Positions 15,998 to 24,498 of a DNA stretch of 29,997 nucleotides are shown here, piece by piece (the first letter of the stretch is position 1; every line of letters starts with the position of its first letter). The DNA is from UBA4615 sp046046245. GTDB taxonomy: Bacteria; Pseudomonadota; Gammaproteobacteria; Burkholderiales; Burkholderiaceae_E. The notes under the pieces were generated by a model. The model made no database searches, had not been told where the DNA came from, and saw only the letters and a program-made list of their open reading frames with translations. Where the stretch lies: the NCBI GenBank assembly GCA_046046245.1, contig JBJOKE010000005.1:1-29997 (forward strand). The letters are read 5' to 3'. The position numbers were made by a program, and so were the translations under genes.

Positions 15998-17890
15998 ATG
16001 GAATTCCCGGAATCGTTCGATGTGATCGTCGTCGGTGGCGGCCACGCCGGAACCGAGGCTGCGCTCGCCTCGGCGCGGATGGGCGCGCGAACGCTGCTGC
16101 TGACCCACAACATCGAGACCCTGGGCCAGATGTCCTGCAACCCGTCGATCGGCGGGATCGGCAAGGGGCATCTGGTCAAGGAGGTCGACGCGCTCGGCGG
16201 TGCGATGGCGGCCGCGACCGACGAGGCCGGCATTCAGTTCCGGATCCTCAACTCGTCGAAGGGGCCGGCTGTCCGCGCAACCCGGGCCCAGGCGGACCGG
16301 GTGCTGTACCGGAAGGCGATCCGCACCCGCCTCGAAAACCAGCCGAACCTCTGGCTGTTCCAGCAGGCGGTGGACGACCTGATGGTCGAAGGCGATCGGG
16401 TCGCCGGTGCGATCACGCAACTGGGGCTCCGGTTCCGCGCGCGCGCGGTGGTGGTCACCGCCGGCACCTTCCTGAACGGACTGATCCACGTCGGCCTCGA
16501 GCACTATCCGGCGGGGCGAGCGGGTGACCCGCCAGCGGTCTCGCTCGGCGGGCGCCTGAAGGAGCTCCAGCTGCCGCAGGGTCGGCTGAAGACCGGGACA
16601 CCGCCGCGCATCGACGGTCGTTCGATCGACTTCGCTCGTCTCGACGTCCAGCCCGGTGATTCGGACCCGGTCCCGGTGTTCTCGTTCCTCGGCACACCGG
16701 ACCAGCATCCGACGCAGCTGCCATGCTGGGTCACGCACACGAACGCCCGGACGCACGAGATCATCCGCGGCGGGCTGGACCGCTCGCCGATGTACACCGG
16801 CGTGATCGAAGGCGTGGGTCCGCGATACTGCCCGTCGATCGAGGACAAGATCCACCGGTTCGCGCACAAGGACTCGCACCAGATCTTCCTCGAGCCCGAG
16901 GGACTGACGACGCACGAGGTCTATCCGAACGGCGTCTCGACGAGCCTGCCCTTCGACGTGCAGATCCAGCTGGTTCGATCGATGGTGGGCCTGGAGCGCG
17001 CGCACATCCTGCGCCCCGGCTACGCGATCGAATACGACTACTACGATCCGCGGGCGCTCAAGTCCTCGCTCGAGACGAAGGCGATCGGCGGCCTGTTCTT
17101 CGCAGGCCAGATCAACGGCACCACCGGCTACGAGGAAGCGGCGGCCCAGGGCCTGCTCGCCGGCCTGAACGCGGCCTTGCAGGTGAGCGGACGCGAGCCC
17201 TGGTGCCCGGCCCGCAACGAGGCCTACCTCGGCGTGCTGGTCGACGACCTGATCACCCGCGGCGTGTCCGAGCCTTACCGGATGTTCACGAGCCGGGCCG
17301 AGTACCGGCTCAGCCTGCGCGAGGACAACGCGGACCTGCGGCTGACCGAGATCGGGCGTCGGCTGGGCTGCGTCGACGACGCACGCTGGGACGCGTTCTG
17401 CCGCAAGCGCGACGCGATCGATGCCGAGCTGCAGCGGCTGCGCAGCACCTGGATCAATCCGCGGGTGATGGATGCCGCGACCGCGACGGCACTGCTCGGC
17501 TCGCCGCTGGAGCGCGACTATTCGCTGGCGGACCTGGTCAAGCGACCCGATGTCCGCTACGACGCGGTGATCGCGGCAACCGGTGGTGGCGCGACCGACT
17601 CGGCGGTCGCCGAGCAGGTCGAGATCCAGCTCAAGTATTCGGGCTACATCGCCCGGCAGCAGGCCGAGGTCGAGAAGCAGTCGGCCCAGGAGCACACCGC
17701 GATTCCGGCCGACCTCGACTACGCGGAGGTTCGAGGCCTGTCGTTCGAAGCACGGCAGCGCCTGCAGCAGCACCGCCCCGAGACGGTCGGCCAGGCCTCG
17801 CGGATCCAGGGCATCACGCCCGCCGCGATCTCGCTGCTGCTCGTCCACCTGAAGCGCCGCCGCGCAGGGGCGGCGAGGGATGCGGCCTGA
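15998..17890 (+). CDS. mnmG: tRNA uridine-34 carboxymethylaminomethyl modification enzyme MnmG
   Basis: A 630-residue FAD protein (also called GidA) that works with MnmE to install the carboxymethylaminomethyl group at U34 of certain tRNAs. The FAD motif is VVGGGHAGTEAA (residues 11-22), followed by the family block MSCNPSIGGIGKGHLVKE; later the second signature GQINGTTGYEEAAAQGL and the MFTSRAEYRLSLREDNAD block are intact. The C-terminal helical domain that contacts MnmE ends in LLVHLKRR. The length is the normal one for MnmG. The ATG at 15998 gives the standard N-terminus; the open frame upstream runs through parS site 4 and is not coding. It is the first gene of the mnmG-rsmG-parA-parB operon and overlaps rsmG by 11 bp. 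Confidence 0.97.
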   Translation: MEFPESFDVIVVGGGHAGTEAALASARMGARTLLLTHNIETLGQMSCNPSIGGIGKGHLVKEVDALGGAMAAATDEAGIQFRILNSSKGPAVRATRAQADRVLYRKAIRTRLENQPNLWLFQQAVDDLMVEGDRVAGAITQLGLRFRARAVVVTAGTFLNGLIHVGLEHYPAGRAGDPPAVSLGGRLKELQLPQGRLKTGTPPRIDGRSIDFARLDVQPGDSDPVPVFSFLGTPDQHPTQLPCWVTHTNARTHEIIRGGLDRSPMYTGVIEGVGPRYCPSIEDKIHRFAHKDSHQIFLEPEGLTTHEVYPNGVSTSLPFDVQIQLVRSMVGLERAHILRPGYAIEYDYYDPRALKSSLETKAIGGLFFAGQINGTTGYEEAAAQGLLAGLNAALQVSGREPWCPARNEAYLGVLVDDLITRGVSEPYRMFTSRAEYRLSLREDNADLRLTEIGRRLGCVDDARWDAFCRKRDAIDAELQRLRSTWINPRVMDAATATALLGSPLERDYSLADLVKRPDVRYDAVIAATGGGATDSAVAEQVEIQLKYSGYIARQQAEVEKQSAQEHTAIPADLDYAEVRGLSFEARQRLQQHRPETVGQASRIQGITPAAISLLLVHLKRRRAGAARDAA

Positions 17891-18584
17891 CCGACGCCCG
17901 GCAGGCGGCGCGGATCGCACCGACGTCGACCTGGCCGGGCTCCTCGCGCAGGGCACGGCCGAGCTCGGCCTCGGGTTGGCCGAGCCCGCGCTGCGCAAGC
18001 TGCTCGACTACCTCGCGCTGATGCGCAAGTGGAACGCGGTCTACAACCTGACCGCGGTCCGGGATCCGGCGCAGATGCTGGTGCAGCACCTGCTCGACGC
18101 GCTGGCGATCCTGCCTGCGCTGCGCGCCCGACTCGACCTCGACCGCGCGACCGTGGCGGACATCGGCTCCGGCGCCGGGCTGCCCGGCCTGCCGCTGGCG
18201 ATCGTCCATCCTGGCGTGCGGCTGGTGTCCATCGAGCCGGTCGGAAAGAAGACGGCCTTCCAGAGACAGGTCTGTGCAGAGCTTGCGCTCACTAACGTCG
18301 AGATCGTGACGGCGCGGGCCGAGACGCTGCACCGCCCGATGGACCTGGTGCTGTGCCGCGCGTTCGCCTCGCTGGTGGACTTCATCGACGCGGCGGCCGG
18401 GCTCACCGGACCTGCGACCCTGCTGGCCGCGATGAAGGGCACTCGGCGCGAGATCGACGACGAGCTCGATGCGCTCCCTCCGGACTGCACCGCCGGCGTC
18501 GAGCCGGTCCGCGTGCCCTTCCTCGACGCCGAGCGTCACCTCGTGCTGATCCGCCGCGGACCCGCCGGGTCCCGGCCGACCTGA
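17880..18584 (+). CDS. rsmG: 16S rRNA (guanine-527-N7)-methyltransferase RsmG
   Basis: A 234-residue SAM-dependent methyltransferase (formerly GidB) that methylates G527 of 16S rRNA. The SAM-binding loop is VADIGSGAGLPGLPLAI (residues 92-108), preceded by the typical RKWNAVYNLTAVRDP and HLLDALAI, and followed by IEPVGKKTAFQRQV and LCRAFASL. The ATG at 17880 follows GGCGAGGG and overlaps the end of mnmG by 11 bp, so translation is coupled. The first about 15 residues are extra compared with shorter family members and may be spacer. The gene ends 19 bp before parA. Loss of this enzyme is known to give low-level streptomycin resistance in other bacteria. Confidence 0.96.
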   Translation: MRPDRRPAGGADRTDVDLAGLLAQGTAELGLGLAEPALRKLLDYLALMRKWNAVYNLTAVRDPAQMLVQHLLDALAILPALRARLDLDRATVADIGSGAGLPGLPLAIVHPGVRLVSIEPVGKKTAFQRQVCAELALTNVEIVTARAETLHRPMDLVLCRAFASLVDFIDAAAGLTGPATLLAAMKGTRREIDDELDALPPDCTAGVEPVRVPFLDAERHLVLIRRGPAGSRPT

Positions 18585-18603
18585 CTTCCGGAGCCGCCCG
18601 CTC

Positions 18604-19374
18604 GTGGCCAAGATCTTCGCCATCGCGAACCAGAAGGGTGGGGTGGGCAAGACCACCACCTCGGTCAACCTCGCCGCCGCGCTCGCGAAGCTCGGCCAGC
18701 GCGTGCTGCTGGTCGATCTCGACCCGCAGGGCAACGCGACGATGGGCAGCGGCATCGACAAGCGCTCGCTGCAGCGGACGGTCTACCAGGTGCTGATCGG
18801 CCTGTCCGACGTCGCCGAGGTGCGCGTGCGCAGCGAGGCGGGCGGCTACGACGTACTGCCCGCCAACCGCGAGCTCGCCGGCGCCGAGATCGAGCTGGTC
18901 GACTTCGAGGAGCGCGAGACGCGCCTGAAGGACGCCCTCGCCGCGGTCGACGACGACTACGATTTCGTGCTGATCGACGCGCCGCCCGCGCTGTCGCTGC
19001 TGACGCTCAACGGACTGTGCGCGGCTCACGGCGTCGTGATCCCGATGCAGTGCGAGTACTACGCGCTCGAGGGCCTGTCGGACCTGGTCGCCACGATCAA
19101 GAAGGTCCACGCGAACCTGAACACGAACCTCAAGGTGATCGGCCTGCTGCGCGTGATGTACGACCCGCGGATGACGCTGTCGCAGCAGGTCTCGGCGCAG
19201 CTCGAGCAGCACTTCGGCGAGAAGGTCTTCCGCACCGTGATCCCCCGCAACATCCGCCTCGCCGAGGCACCGAGCTACGGCGTGCCCGGCGTCGCCTTCG
19301 ACCCCGCGTCCAAGGGCGCGAAGGCCTACGTCGACTTCGGCGCCGAGATGATCGAGCGCCTCGCCAACCTCTGA
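18604..19374 (+). CDS. parA: Chromosome-partitioning ATPase ParA (Soj)
   Basis: A 256-residue ParA/Soj ATPase that dimerises with ATP on nucleoid DNA and drives movement of ParB-parS complexes. The deviant Walker A is NQKGGVGKTTT (residues 9-19, with signature K11 and K16), the A' motif is LLVDLDPQGNAT, and Walker B is FVLIDAPPALSLL. The short N-terminus without a DNA-binding domain marks it as a chromosomal (type Ib-sized) ParA rather than a plasmid type Ia protein. Translation starts at GTG 18604, with GGAG about 12 bases upstream. It is 13 bp before parB and downstream of rsmG, the conserved chromosomal order, and acts with the parS sites at 14143-15944. Confidence 0.97.
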   Translation: MAKIFAIANQKGGVGKTTTSVNLAAALAKLGQRVLLVDLDPQGNATMGSGIDKRSLQRTVYQVLIGLSDVAEVRVRSEAGGYDVLPANRELAGAEIELVDFEERETRLKDALAAVDDDYDFVLIDAPPALSLLTLNGLCAAHGVVIPMQCEYYALEGLSDLVATIKKVHANLNTNLKVIGLLRVMYDPRMTLSQQVSAQLEQHFGEKVFRTVIPRNIRLAEAPSYGVPGVAFDPASKGAKAYVDFGAEMIERLANL

Positions 19375-19387
19375 CCCGGACCCCGCG

Positions 19388-20314
19388 ATGACTCCTACCG
19401 CCGCCACCGCCAAGAAACCCAAGGGCCTCGGACGCGGCCTCGACGTGCTGCTCGGCGAGGACCGCCCGCCGGCGCCGGCCGAGGCCGACGGCCGCCCGCC
19501 CGCCGCACTGCCGGTCTCGGTCCTGCAGGCCGGCCGCTATCAGCCGCGCACGCGGATGGACGAGGCCGCGCTGCAGGAGCTCGCCGCGTCGATCCGCGTC
19601 CACGGCGTGATGCAGCCGATCGTCGTGCGCCCGATCGGCGGCGGCCGGCACGAGATCATCGCCGGCGAGCGCCGCTTCCGCGCGGCGCAGCTCGCCGGCC
19701 TCGCCGACGTGCCGGTCATCGTCCGGGACGTCGACGACCAGAGCGCCCTCGCGATGGCGCTGATCGAGAACATCCAGCGCGAGGACCTGAATCCGCTCGA
19801 GGAGGCGCAGGCGATCAGGCGGCTGCTCGACGAGTTCGGCTACACGCACGAGCAGGCCTCCGAGGCGATCGGCCGCTCGCGCTCGGCCACCTCGAACCTG
19901 CTGCGGCTGCTGAACCTCGCCGAGCCGGTGCAGACGATGCTGCTGGCCGGCGACCTCGAGATGGGGCACGCACGGGCGCTGCTCGCGCTCGACCGCGCGC
20001 ACCAGATCCTCGCGGCCAACCGGGTGGTCGAGAAGCGGCTGACGGTGCGTGACACGGAGAAGCTGGTCGCCCAGCAGGTGGCCACCGCGGCCGGAACGAC
20101 GCCGGCCGCGGCCGGCAAGCGCGGTGCTCGGCGCCCGGCCGACGCCGACCTGCTGCGGCTGCAGGAGCGACTGGCCGAGCACCTCGGCGCGCCGGTGGAG
20201 CTGAAGGCGAACGCGAAGGGCCGCGGGACCCTGATCGTCCACTTCAACACGATCGAGCAGTTCGAGGGGCTGCGCGAGGCGCTCGGCCTGGACGCCGCCG
20301 CCCTCGGCGACTGA
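19388..20314 (+). CDS. parB: Chromosome-partitioning CTPase/DNA-binding protein ParB (Spo0J)
   Basis: A 308-residue ParB that loads at parS, closes into a CTP-dependent clamp and slides along DNA. Domains in order: a basic ParA-contact N-terminus KKPKGLGRGLDVLLGED (residues 9-25), the CTP-binding N-domain with RYQPR (50-54) and GERRFRA (93-99), the ENIQREDLNPLEEA element (127-140), the helix-turn-helix reading parS (about 152-172, THEQASEAIGRSRSATSN), and a C-terminal dimerisation domain from about 255. All the CTP motifs look intact. It starts at ATG 19388, 13 bp after parA. The stop is followed by a symmetrical hairpin before the convergent HtrA-like gene. Its targets are the four parS sites upstream of mnmG. 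Confidence 0.97.
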   Translation: MTPTAATAKKPKGLGRGLDVLLGEDRPPAPAEADGRPPAALPVSVLQAGRYQPRTRMDEAALQELAASIRVHGVMQPIVVRPIGGGRHEIIAGERRFRAAQLAGLADVPVIVRDVDDQSALAMALIENIQREDLNPLEEAQAIRRLLDEFGYTHEQASEAIGRSRSATSNLLRLLNLAEPVQTMLLAGDLEMGHARALLALDRAHQILAANRVVEKRLTVRDTEKLVAQQVATAAGTTPAAAGKRGARRPADADLLRLQERLAEHLGAPVELKANAKGRGTLIVHFNTIEQFEGLREALGLDAAALGD

Positions 20315-20316
20315 CG

Positions 20317-20337
20317 CGCGCGGCCGGCGGCCGCGCG
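20317..20337. terminator. Bidirectional hairpin between parB and the HtrA-like gene
   Basis: CGCGCGGCC (20317-20325) and GGCCGCGCG (20329-20337) form a perfect 9-bp stem with a GGC loop, three bases after the parB stop and six bases beyond the convergent stop. There is no U-run, so its strength as an intrinsic terminator is uncertain, but the position suits both converging transcripts. Confidence 0.6.
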
Positions 20338-20342
20338 GGCCC

Positions 20343-21470
20343 TCAGATGCCGGTGGACTTGCGCAGGAAATCCGCGCGATCGATCGACTTGACCGCGACG
20401 TCGCGCACGTCGCCGTTCTTCAGCATCTTGAGCGGGATCGTCGTGCCCGCCGGACCGAGCTTCCACATCTTCCGATAGAACTCGGCCTGGTCGCCGACCT
20501 TCTCGCCGGCCACGCCGACGACGATGTCGCCGGGCGAGACGCCCGCCGCTTCGGCCGGCCCGTTGCGGGTCACCCGCACGACCATCAGGTTGCCGCGCAC
20601 GCTCTCGGTGGTCAGACCGAGCCAGGGGTTCGCGCCGTCGCCCCGGCGGCCCTTCGCGAGCAGGTCGGCCATGATCGGCTTGACCAGGTTCACCGGCACC
20701 CAGAGGTTGCCGGGGATGCCCTGCTGGCCGGCCGCCGCGTCGTTGACGATCAGCGAGCCCACGCCGACGAGCGAGCCGTCGTCGGCCGAGATCAGTGCCG
20801 CGCCGCTCCAGTTGTTGACCGGCGGGAACGTGAAGATCGGCGTCTCGAGCAGGTACTCCCAACCGGCGGAGAACGGCTTGCGCGACAGCACGAAGATCTC
20901 GGTCGCCTCGGGTTCGCCGTGGCCGAGCGTCAGCACCCGCTGCTTCTCGCGGACCCGGTCGGAGTCGCCCAGCGCCATCGGCCGGCCGTCGAGCGGCACC
21001 AGCGCCCGCACCACGCCGAAACCGGTCGCGTGGTCGTAGCCGGCGACCGACGCGGGGATGCGCTTGCCCGAGGCGGTCGTGACCATCACCGCCTCGGCCT
21101 CGAGCGTCACGTAGCCGATGGTCAGCACCGTACGCTCGTCGAGGATGATGCCGGTGCCGACCCGCTCCGCGCCCAGGCTCGCGGCCGAGGTGGCGTCGTC
21201 GGGCACCTTCGCGTCGAGCCGGACGATCGAGCCGTTGAAGCGGGTCAGGTCCCCGAGGTCCGTCGGCGGCGGCCGACGGCCCCCCTGCTGCGGCGGCCGC
21301 GGCGCCTGCTGCGCGGCACCGAGCCCGGGCACGAGGGCGGTCGCGACGCCGGCGGCGAGCGCCCCGGCGAGGCGGCGGCGGGCGCGCGCGGCGGCGCCGG
21401 CGGGGATGGCGCGATCGTCGGGCAACGGGATCGACTCGGCGGCCGGGCCACCGGAGGGGAGTGGGGGCAT
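20343..21470 (-). CDS. Exported HtrA-like PDZ protein with a degraded protease site
   Basis: A 375-residue exported protein with the layout of S1C (DegQ/HtrA) proteases: a signal region with RARRRLAGALAAGVATALVP (residues 29-48) and likely cleavage after GLGAA, a chymotrypsin-like fold (about 75-270), and one PDZ domain (about 283-365, PAEAAGVSPGDIVVGVAGEKV). The catalytic triad is broken. Where family members have TNAHV this protein has TIGYV (Y120 for His), where they have TDLAVL it has TGFGVV (G150 for Asp), and the GNSGG serine region reads NNWSGAA with S222 kept. It is therefore probably not an active protease and may act as a chaperone-like or scaffold protein in the periplasm. ATG 21470 has an excellent ribosome site (GGAGGTTGCG). 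It converges on parB. Confidence 0.88.
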   Translation of the reverse strand: MPPLPSGGPAAESIPLPDDRAIPAGAAARARRRLAGALAAGVATALVPGLGAAQQAPRPPQQGGRRPPPTDLGDLTRFNGSIVRLDAKVPDDATSAASLGAERVGTGIILDERTVLTIGYVTLEAEAVMVTTASGKRIPASVAGYDHATGFGVVRALVPLDGRPMALGDSDRVREKQRVLTLGHGEPEATEIFVLSRKPFSAGWEYLLETPIFTFPPVNNWSGAALISADDGSLVGVGSLIVNDAAAGQQGIPGNLWVPVNLVKPIMADLLAKGRRGDGANPWLGLTTESVRGNLMVVRVTRNGPAEAAGVSPGDIVVGVAGEKVGDQAEFYRKMWKLGPAGTTIPLKMLKNGDVRDVAVKSIDRADFLRKSTGI

Positions 21471-21703
21471 CGCAACCTCCTGATGCAGGTCGAACCGATT
21501 GTTCGGCGGGTGTCGGGAAAACGCAAGGGAACCCGTGCGAAGGCCCCGCGCGACCGGCGCGTCGGCGGCCCGATCGCGATGGACGGGACGCCGCCCGCCG
21601 GTCCGGCCACGACCGCCGCGGCCAACGGTATGAAAAAAGTCGCGATCCGGCGCCGCAGGCCGGGTTCCGGCGATGCTGCGACGCATCACCGCAGCGTCGT
21701 TCT

Positions 21704-21732
21704 TTGACCGGAAACCGCCCTTCGCCTATACT
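21704..21732 (+). promoter_or_regulatory. Sigma70 promoter of the atp operon
   Basis: TTGACC (21704-21709) and TATACT (21727-21732) are separated by exactly 17 bp, each matching consensus at five of six positions. Transcription would begin near 21739, about 36 bp before the atpI ATG. This supports the start at 21775, since a longer in-frame start at 21673 would lie upstream of the promoter. Confidence 0.8.
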
Positions 21733-21774
21733 CTTCAGTCTTTGCCTGCCGCACGTCTGACTGCGAGATCAGCA

Positions 21775-22197
21775 ATGTTCATCGCGGTCGGTCTGCAAGT
21801 CGCCACGGTCGCCGTGCTGGCTCTCGTAGCCGGATTCGGGTTCGACTGGACGGGTGCCAAGTTCCTGGCGCTCGGCGGCGCGGCGGCGATCATTCCGAAC
21901 GGCCTGTTCGCGTTGCGACTGGCGACACACCGGGGAAAGCCCGCGGAGTCCTACCCCGCAGTCTTCTTTCTCGGCGAGTTCGCCAAGATCGGCCTGACCG
22001 CCGCACTGATCGTGTGGGTGGCCAGGTCCTTCGAGTCGGTCAACTGGCTGGCCTTGCTGATCGGGCTGATCGCCGCGCTGCAGGTCCCGATCTTCGCGCT
22101 GCTGCTGCAGCGCGACGTGCCGGGACCGGGCGACGACGCGGCCGGGGCCCCAGGGGAGGGGATCCCGGAAGACGCGGCGGCGGGCGGTAGACGATGA
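21775..22197 (+). CDS. atpI: ATP synthase accessory protein I
   Basis: A 140-residue inner-membrane protein with four hydrophobic segments (about residues 1-23, 28-50, 60-85 and 92-112) and a charged, acidic-glycine tail. AtpI assists assembly of the c-ring and is the usual first gene of proteobacterial atp operons. The protein is poorly conserved; the call rests on size, helix pattern, a FFLGEFAKI stretch typical of this family, and position before atpB. The ATG at 21775 is selected because the promoter at 21704-21732 lies within the longer open frame. Twenty-five bp separate it from atpB. Confidence 0.85.
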   Translation: MFIAVGLQVATVAVLALVAGFGFDWTGAKFLALGGAAAIIPNGLFALRLATHRGKPAESYPAVFFLGEFAKIGLTAALIVWVARSFESVNWLALLIGLIAALQVPIFALLLQRDVPGPGDDAAGAPGEGIPEDAAAGGRR

Positions 22198-22222
22198 GAC
22201 GTCCTCGCGACCGACACGAACC

Positions 22223-23068
22223 ATGGCCGACGCCGCGCACGCACCGACCGCTTCCGAATACATCGTCCACCACCTGACGCACCTCAACTCCTCGGGCCAC
22301 CCGCAGGAGCGTGTCATCGATTTCTCGATCATCAATCTCGACACGACCTTCTGGTCGATCGCGATGGGTCTGCTCTCGGCATTCCTGATGTGGCGCGCGG
22401 CGAAGGCGGTGACCTCGGGCGTGCCGGGTCGCTTCGTCGGCGCGATCGAGTCGGTCGTCGAGTTCGTGCACGAGCAGGCCCGCTCCATCGTCAAGGGCGA
22501 CCTGACCTACATCGCGCCGCTGGCCCTGATCTCGTTCGTGTGGATCTTCTTCATGAACGCGATGGACCTGGTGCCGCTGGACCTGATCCCGAAGCTCTGG
22601 GAGATGTTCTACGCCGCCACCGGCCGCGATCCGCACCATGCGTACATGCGCGTCGTGCCCTCGGCCGACCTGAACGCCACGCTGGCGATGTCGCTGGTCG
22701 TGCTCGGTGCGTCGATCTACTACGGCATCAAGGTCAAGGGCGCGGGCGGCTTCGTGCACGAGCTGTTCTCGGCCCCGTTCGGCAGCGGCATCGCGCTGGC
22801 CCTGCCCAACTTCCTGCTGCAGCTTATCGAGTACGCGGCCAAGACCGTGTCGCTCGGGATGCGGCTGTTCGGCAACATGTTCGCGGGCGAACTGGTGTTC
22901 ATGCTGATCGCGCTGCTCGGCGCGACGGCGACCTGGTGGGGCTTCGGCCTCGGCTTCCTCACCGGCCTGGGCTGGGCGATCTTCCACATCCTGATCGTCG
23001 TGCTGCAGGCGTTCATCTTCATGATGCTCACGCTGGTCTACATCGGCCAGGCGCACGAGCATCACTGA
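22223..23068 (+). CDS. atpB: ATP synthase Fo subunit a
   Basis: A 281-residue membrane subunit that forms the proton half-channels beside the c-ring. Five to six hydrophobic helices are visible. The essential arginine is R214 in KTVSLGMRLFGNMFAGE, and the proton-path helix carries NAMDLVPLDLIP and the late GLGWAIFHILIVVLQAFIF. The histidine-rich C-terminus (GQAHEHH) is usual in related organisms. ATG 22223 is the first methionine of the family N-terminus. A 71-bp gap precedes atpE, within which the strong ribosome site for the highly translated c subunit lies. Confidence 0.97.
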   Translation: MADAAHAPTASEYIVHHLTHLNSSGHPQERVIDFSIINLDTTFWSIAMGLLSAFLMWRAAKAVTSGVPGRFVGAIESVVEFVHEQARSIVKGDLTYIAPLALISFVWIFFMNAMDLVPLDLIPKLWEMFYAATGRDPHHAYMRVVPSADLNATLAMSLVVLGASIYYGIKVKGAGGFVHELFSAPFGSGIALALPNFLLQLIEYAAKTVSLGMRLFGNMFAGELVFMLIALLGATATWWGFGLGFLTGLGWAIFHILIVVLQAFIFMMLTLVYIGQAHEHH

Positions 23069-23139
23069 GCCCCGCTTCGTAACCGAAGACCCCGCATCAC
23101 CCCTTTTTCGTTCCAACGGTCAAACCACGAGGAGTCGTC

Positions 23140-23379
23140 ATGACCAACGTTGCTTTCGTCGCGATCGCCGCCGGTCTCATCATCGGTCTGGGCGCCCTGG
23201 GTGCCTGCATCGGCATCGGCATGATGGGCGGCAAGTACATCGAAGGCGCGGCGCGTCAGCCCGAGCTGATGGACAAGCTGCAGACCAAGATGTTCCTGCT
23301 GGCCGGCCTGATCGACGCGGCGTTCCTGATCGGCGTCGGCATCGCGATGATGTTCGCGTTCGCCAACCCCTTCAAGTGA
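23140..23379 (+). CDS. atpE: ATP synthase Fo subunit c
   Basis: A 79-residue two-helix hairpin that builds the rotor ring. Helix 1 has the glycine repeat GLGALGACIGIGMMGGK, the loop has the conserved ARQPE (residues 38-42), and the ion-carrying carboxylate is D59 in AGLIDAAFLIGVG. No residues of the sodium-binding signature accompany it, so a proton-driven ring is expected. The ribosome site GAGGAGTCGTC is close to ideal, as expected because about ten copies are needed per complex. It is followed by a 72-bp gap to atpF. Confidence 0.97.
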   Translation: MTNVAFVAIAAGLIIGLGALGACIGIGMMGGKYIEGAARQPELMDKLQTKMFLLAGLIDAAFLIGVGIAMMFAFANPFK

Positions 23380-23451
23380 TCCAGGGCTGAACCCAGCACC
23401 CGCGTCGGCCACCGTGCCGGCCACCCTGGAACTCTTTAGAGGAAACCGGTC

Positions 23452-23925
23452 GTGAACATCAACGCGACGCTATTCGTCCAGATCGTCGTGTTCCTGGCGC
23501 TCTGGTGGTTCACCGCCAAGTTCGTCTGGCCGCCGATCGTCAAGGCACTCGACGAGCGCAGCAAGCGGATCGCCGACGGTCTCGCCGCCGCCGACAAGGC
23601 GAAGGCCGACCTGGCCGCCGCCGAGAAGCGCGTGCAGTCCGAGATCAACGCGGCCCGCGCGAGCGCCGCCGAGGTCCGTGCGTCCGGCGAGAAGCAGGCT
23701 GCCTCGCTCGTCGAGGACGCCCGCGCGGAAGCCGCCCGCATCGTCGCCGAGGCCCGCAAGGCCGCGGAAGGCGAGGCCGCGCTGGCCGCCCAGCGCGCCA
23801 AGGATGCGCTGCGCGAGCAGGTCGCCACGCTGGCGGTCGCCGGTGCCGAGCGGATCCTGAAGCGCGAGATCGACGCGCAGAAGCACGCGGACCTGCTGGC
23901 CGGCCTGAAGGCCGAGCTGCGCTGA
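23452..23925 (+). CDS. atpF: ATP synthase Fo subunit b
   Basis: A 157-residue peripheral-stalk subunit. One N-terminal membrane helix (about residues 5-28, FVQIVVFLALWWFTAKFVWPP) is followed by a long charged, alanine-rich coiled coil that dimerises and reaches the delta subunit. Translation starts at GTG 23452 after AGAGGAAACCGGTC, giving the standard MNINATLF start of betaproteobacterial AtpF. Length is normal. The alanine-rich, repetitive codon content is natural for this coiled coil. It is 12 bp before atpH. Confidence 0.96.
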   Translation: MNINATLFVQIVVFLALWWFTAKFVWPPIVKALDERSKRIADGLAAADKAKADLAAAEKRVQSEINAARASAAEVRASGEKQAASLVEDARAEAARIVAEARKAAEGEAALAAQRAKDALREQVATLAVAGAERILKREIDAQKHADLLAGLKAELR

Positions 23926-23937
23926 GGACGGTCGGAC

Positions 23938-24471
23938 ATGGCTGAATCGCTCACCATCGCCCGGCCCTACGCCGAGGCCGCCTTCAAGCTGGCCCGCGAG
24001 GGCAACGCGCTGCCGCAGTGGTCCGACGCGCTCGCGCGCCTGTCGGCGGTGGCGAGCAGCGACGCCGCGCGCGACCTGATCGGCAACCCGCGTCTGTCGG
24101 ACGCGCAGGTCGCCGGCCTGGTCGCCGACGTCGCCGGCAGCCTGTCCACCGAGCAGCGCAACTTCGTCACCGTGCTCGCGCAGAACGAACGGCTCGTGGT
24201 GCTGCCCGAGATCGCGGCGGCCTACGAGGCGCTGCGCAACGCCTTCGAAGGTGTGCTCGACGCGCGGATCGCCTCGGCGTATCCGCTGTCCGAACAGCAG
24301 ATCGCCGACGTCGTCGCGACGCTCGAGGCGAAGTACGGACGCAAGGTCAAGGCCGAGGTCACGGTCGATCCCGACCTGATCGGCGGCGTGTCGATCCGCA
24401 TCGGCGACGAGGTGATGGACGCCTCGGTGCGCGGCAAGCTGGCCCAGCTCGCCGACGCGCTCATGAGCTGA
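23938..24471 (+). CDS. atpH: ATP synthase F1 subunit delta
   Basis: A 177-residue protein that joins the peripheral stalk to the top of the alpha3beta3 ring. The N-terminal helical bundle begins IARPYAEAAFKLA, and the C-terminal part carries the family block DPDLIGGVSIRIGDEVMDASVRGKL. The central region has the AQNERLVVLPEIAAAYEAL helix. The ATG at 23938 directly follows a GGACGGTCGGAC leader. The gene is 27 bp ahead of atpA, and the length is usual for the family. Confidence 0.96.
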   Translation: MAESLTIARPYAEAAFKLAREGNALPQWSDALARLSAVASSDAARDLIGNPRLSDAQVAGLVADVAGSLSTEQRNFVTVLAQNERLVVLPEIAAAYEALRNAFEGVLDARIASAYPLSEQQIADVVATLEAKYGRKVKAEVTVDPDLIGGVSIRIGDEVMDASVRGKLAQLADALMS

Positions 24472-24498
24472 CGCGACGAACAGGAAAAGGACAAGGAC

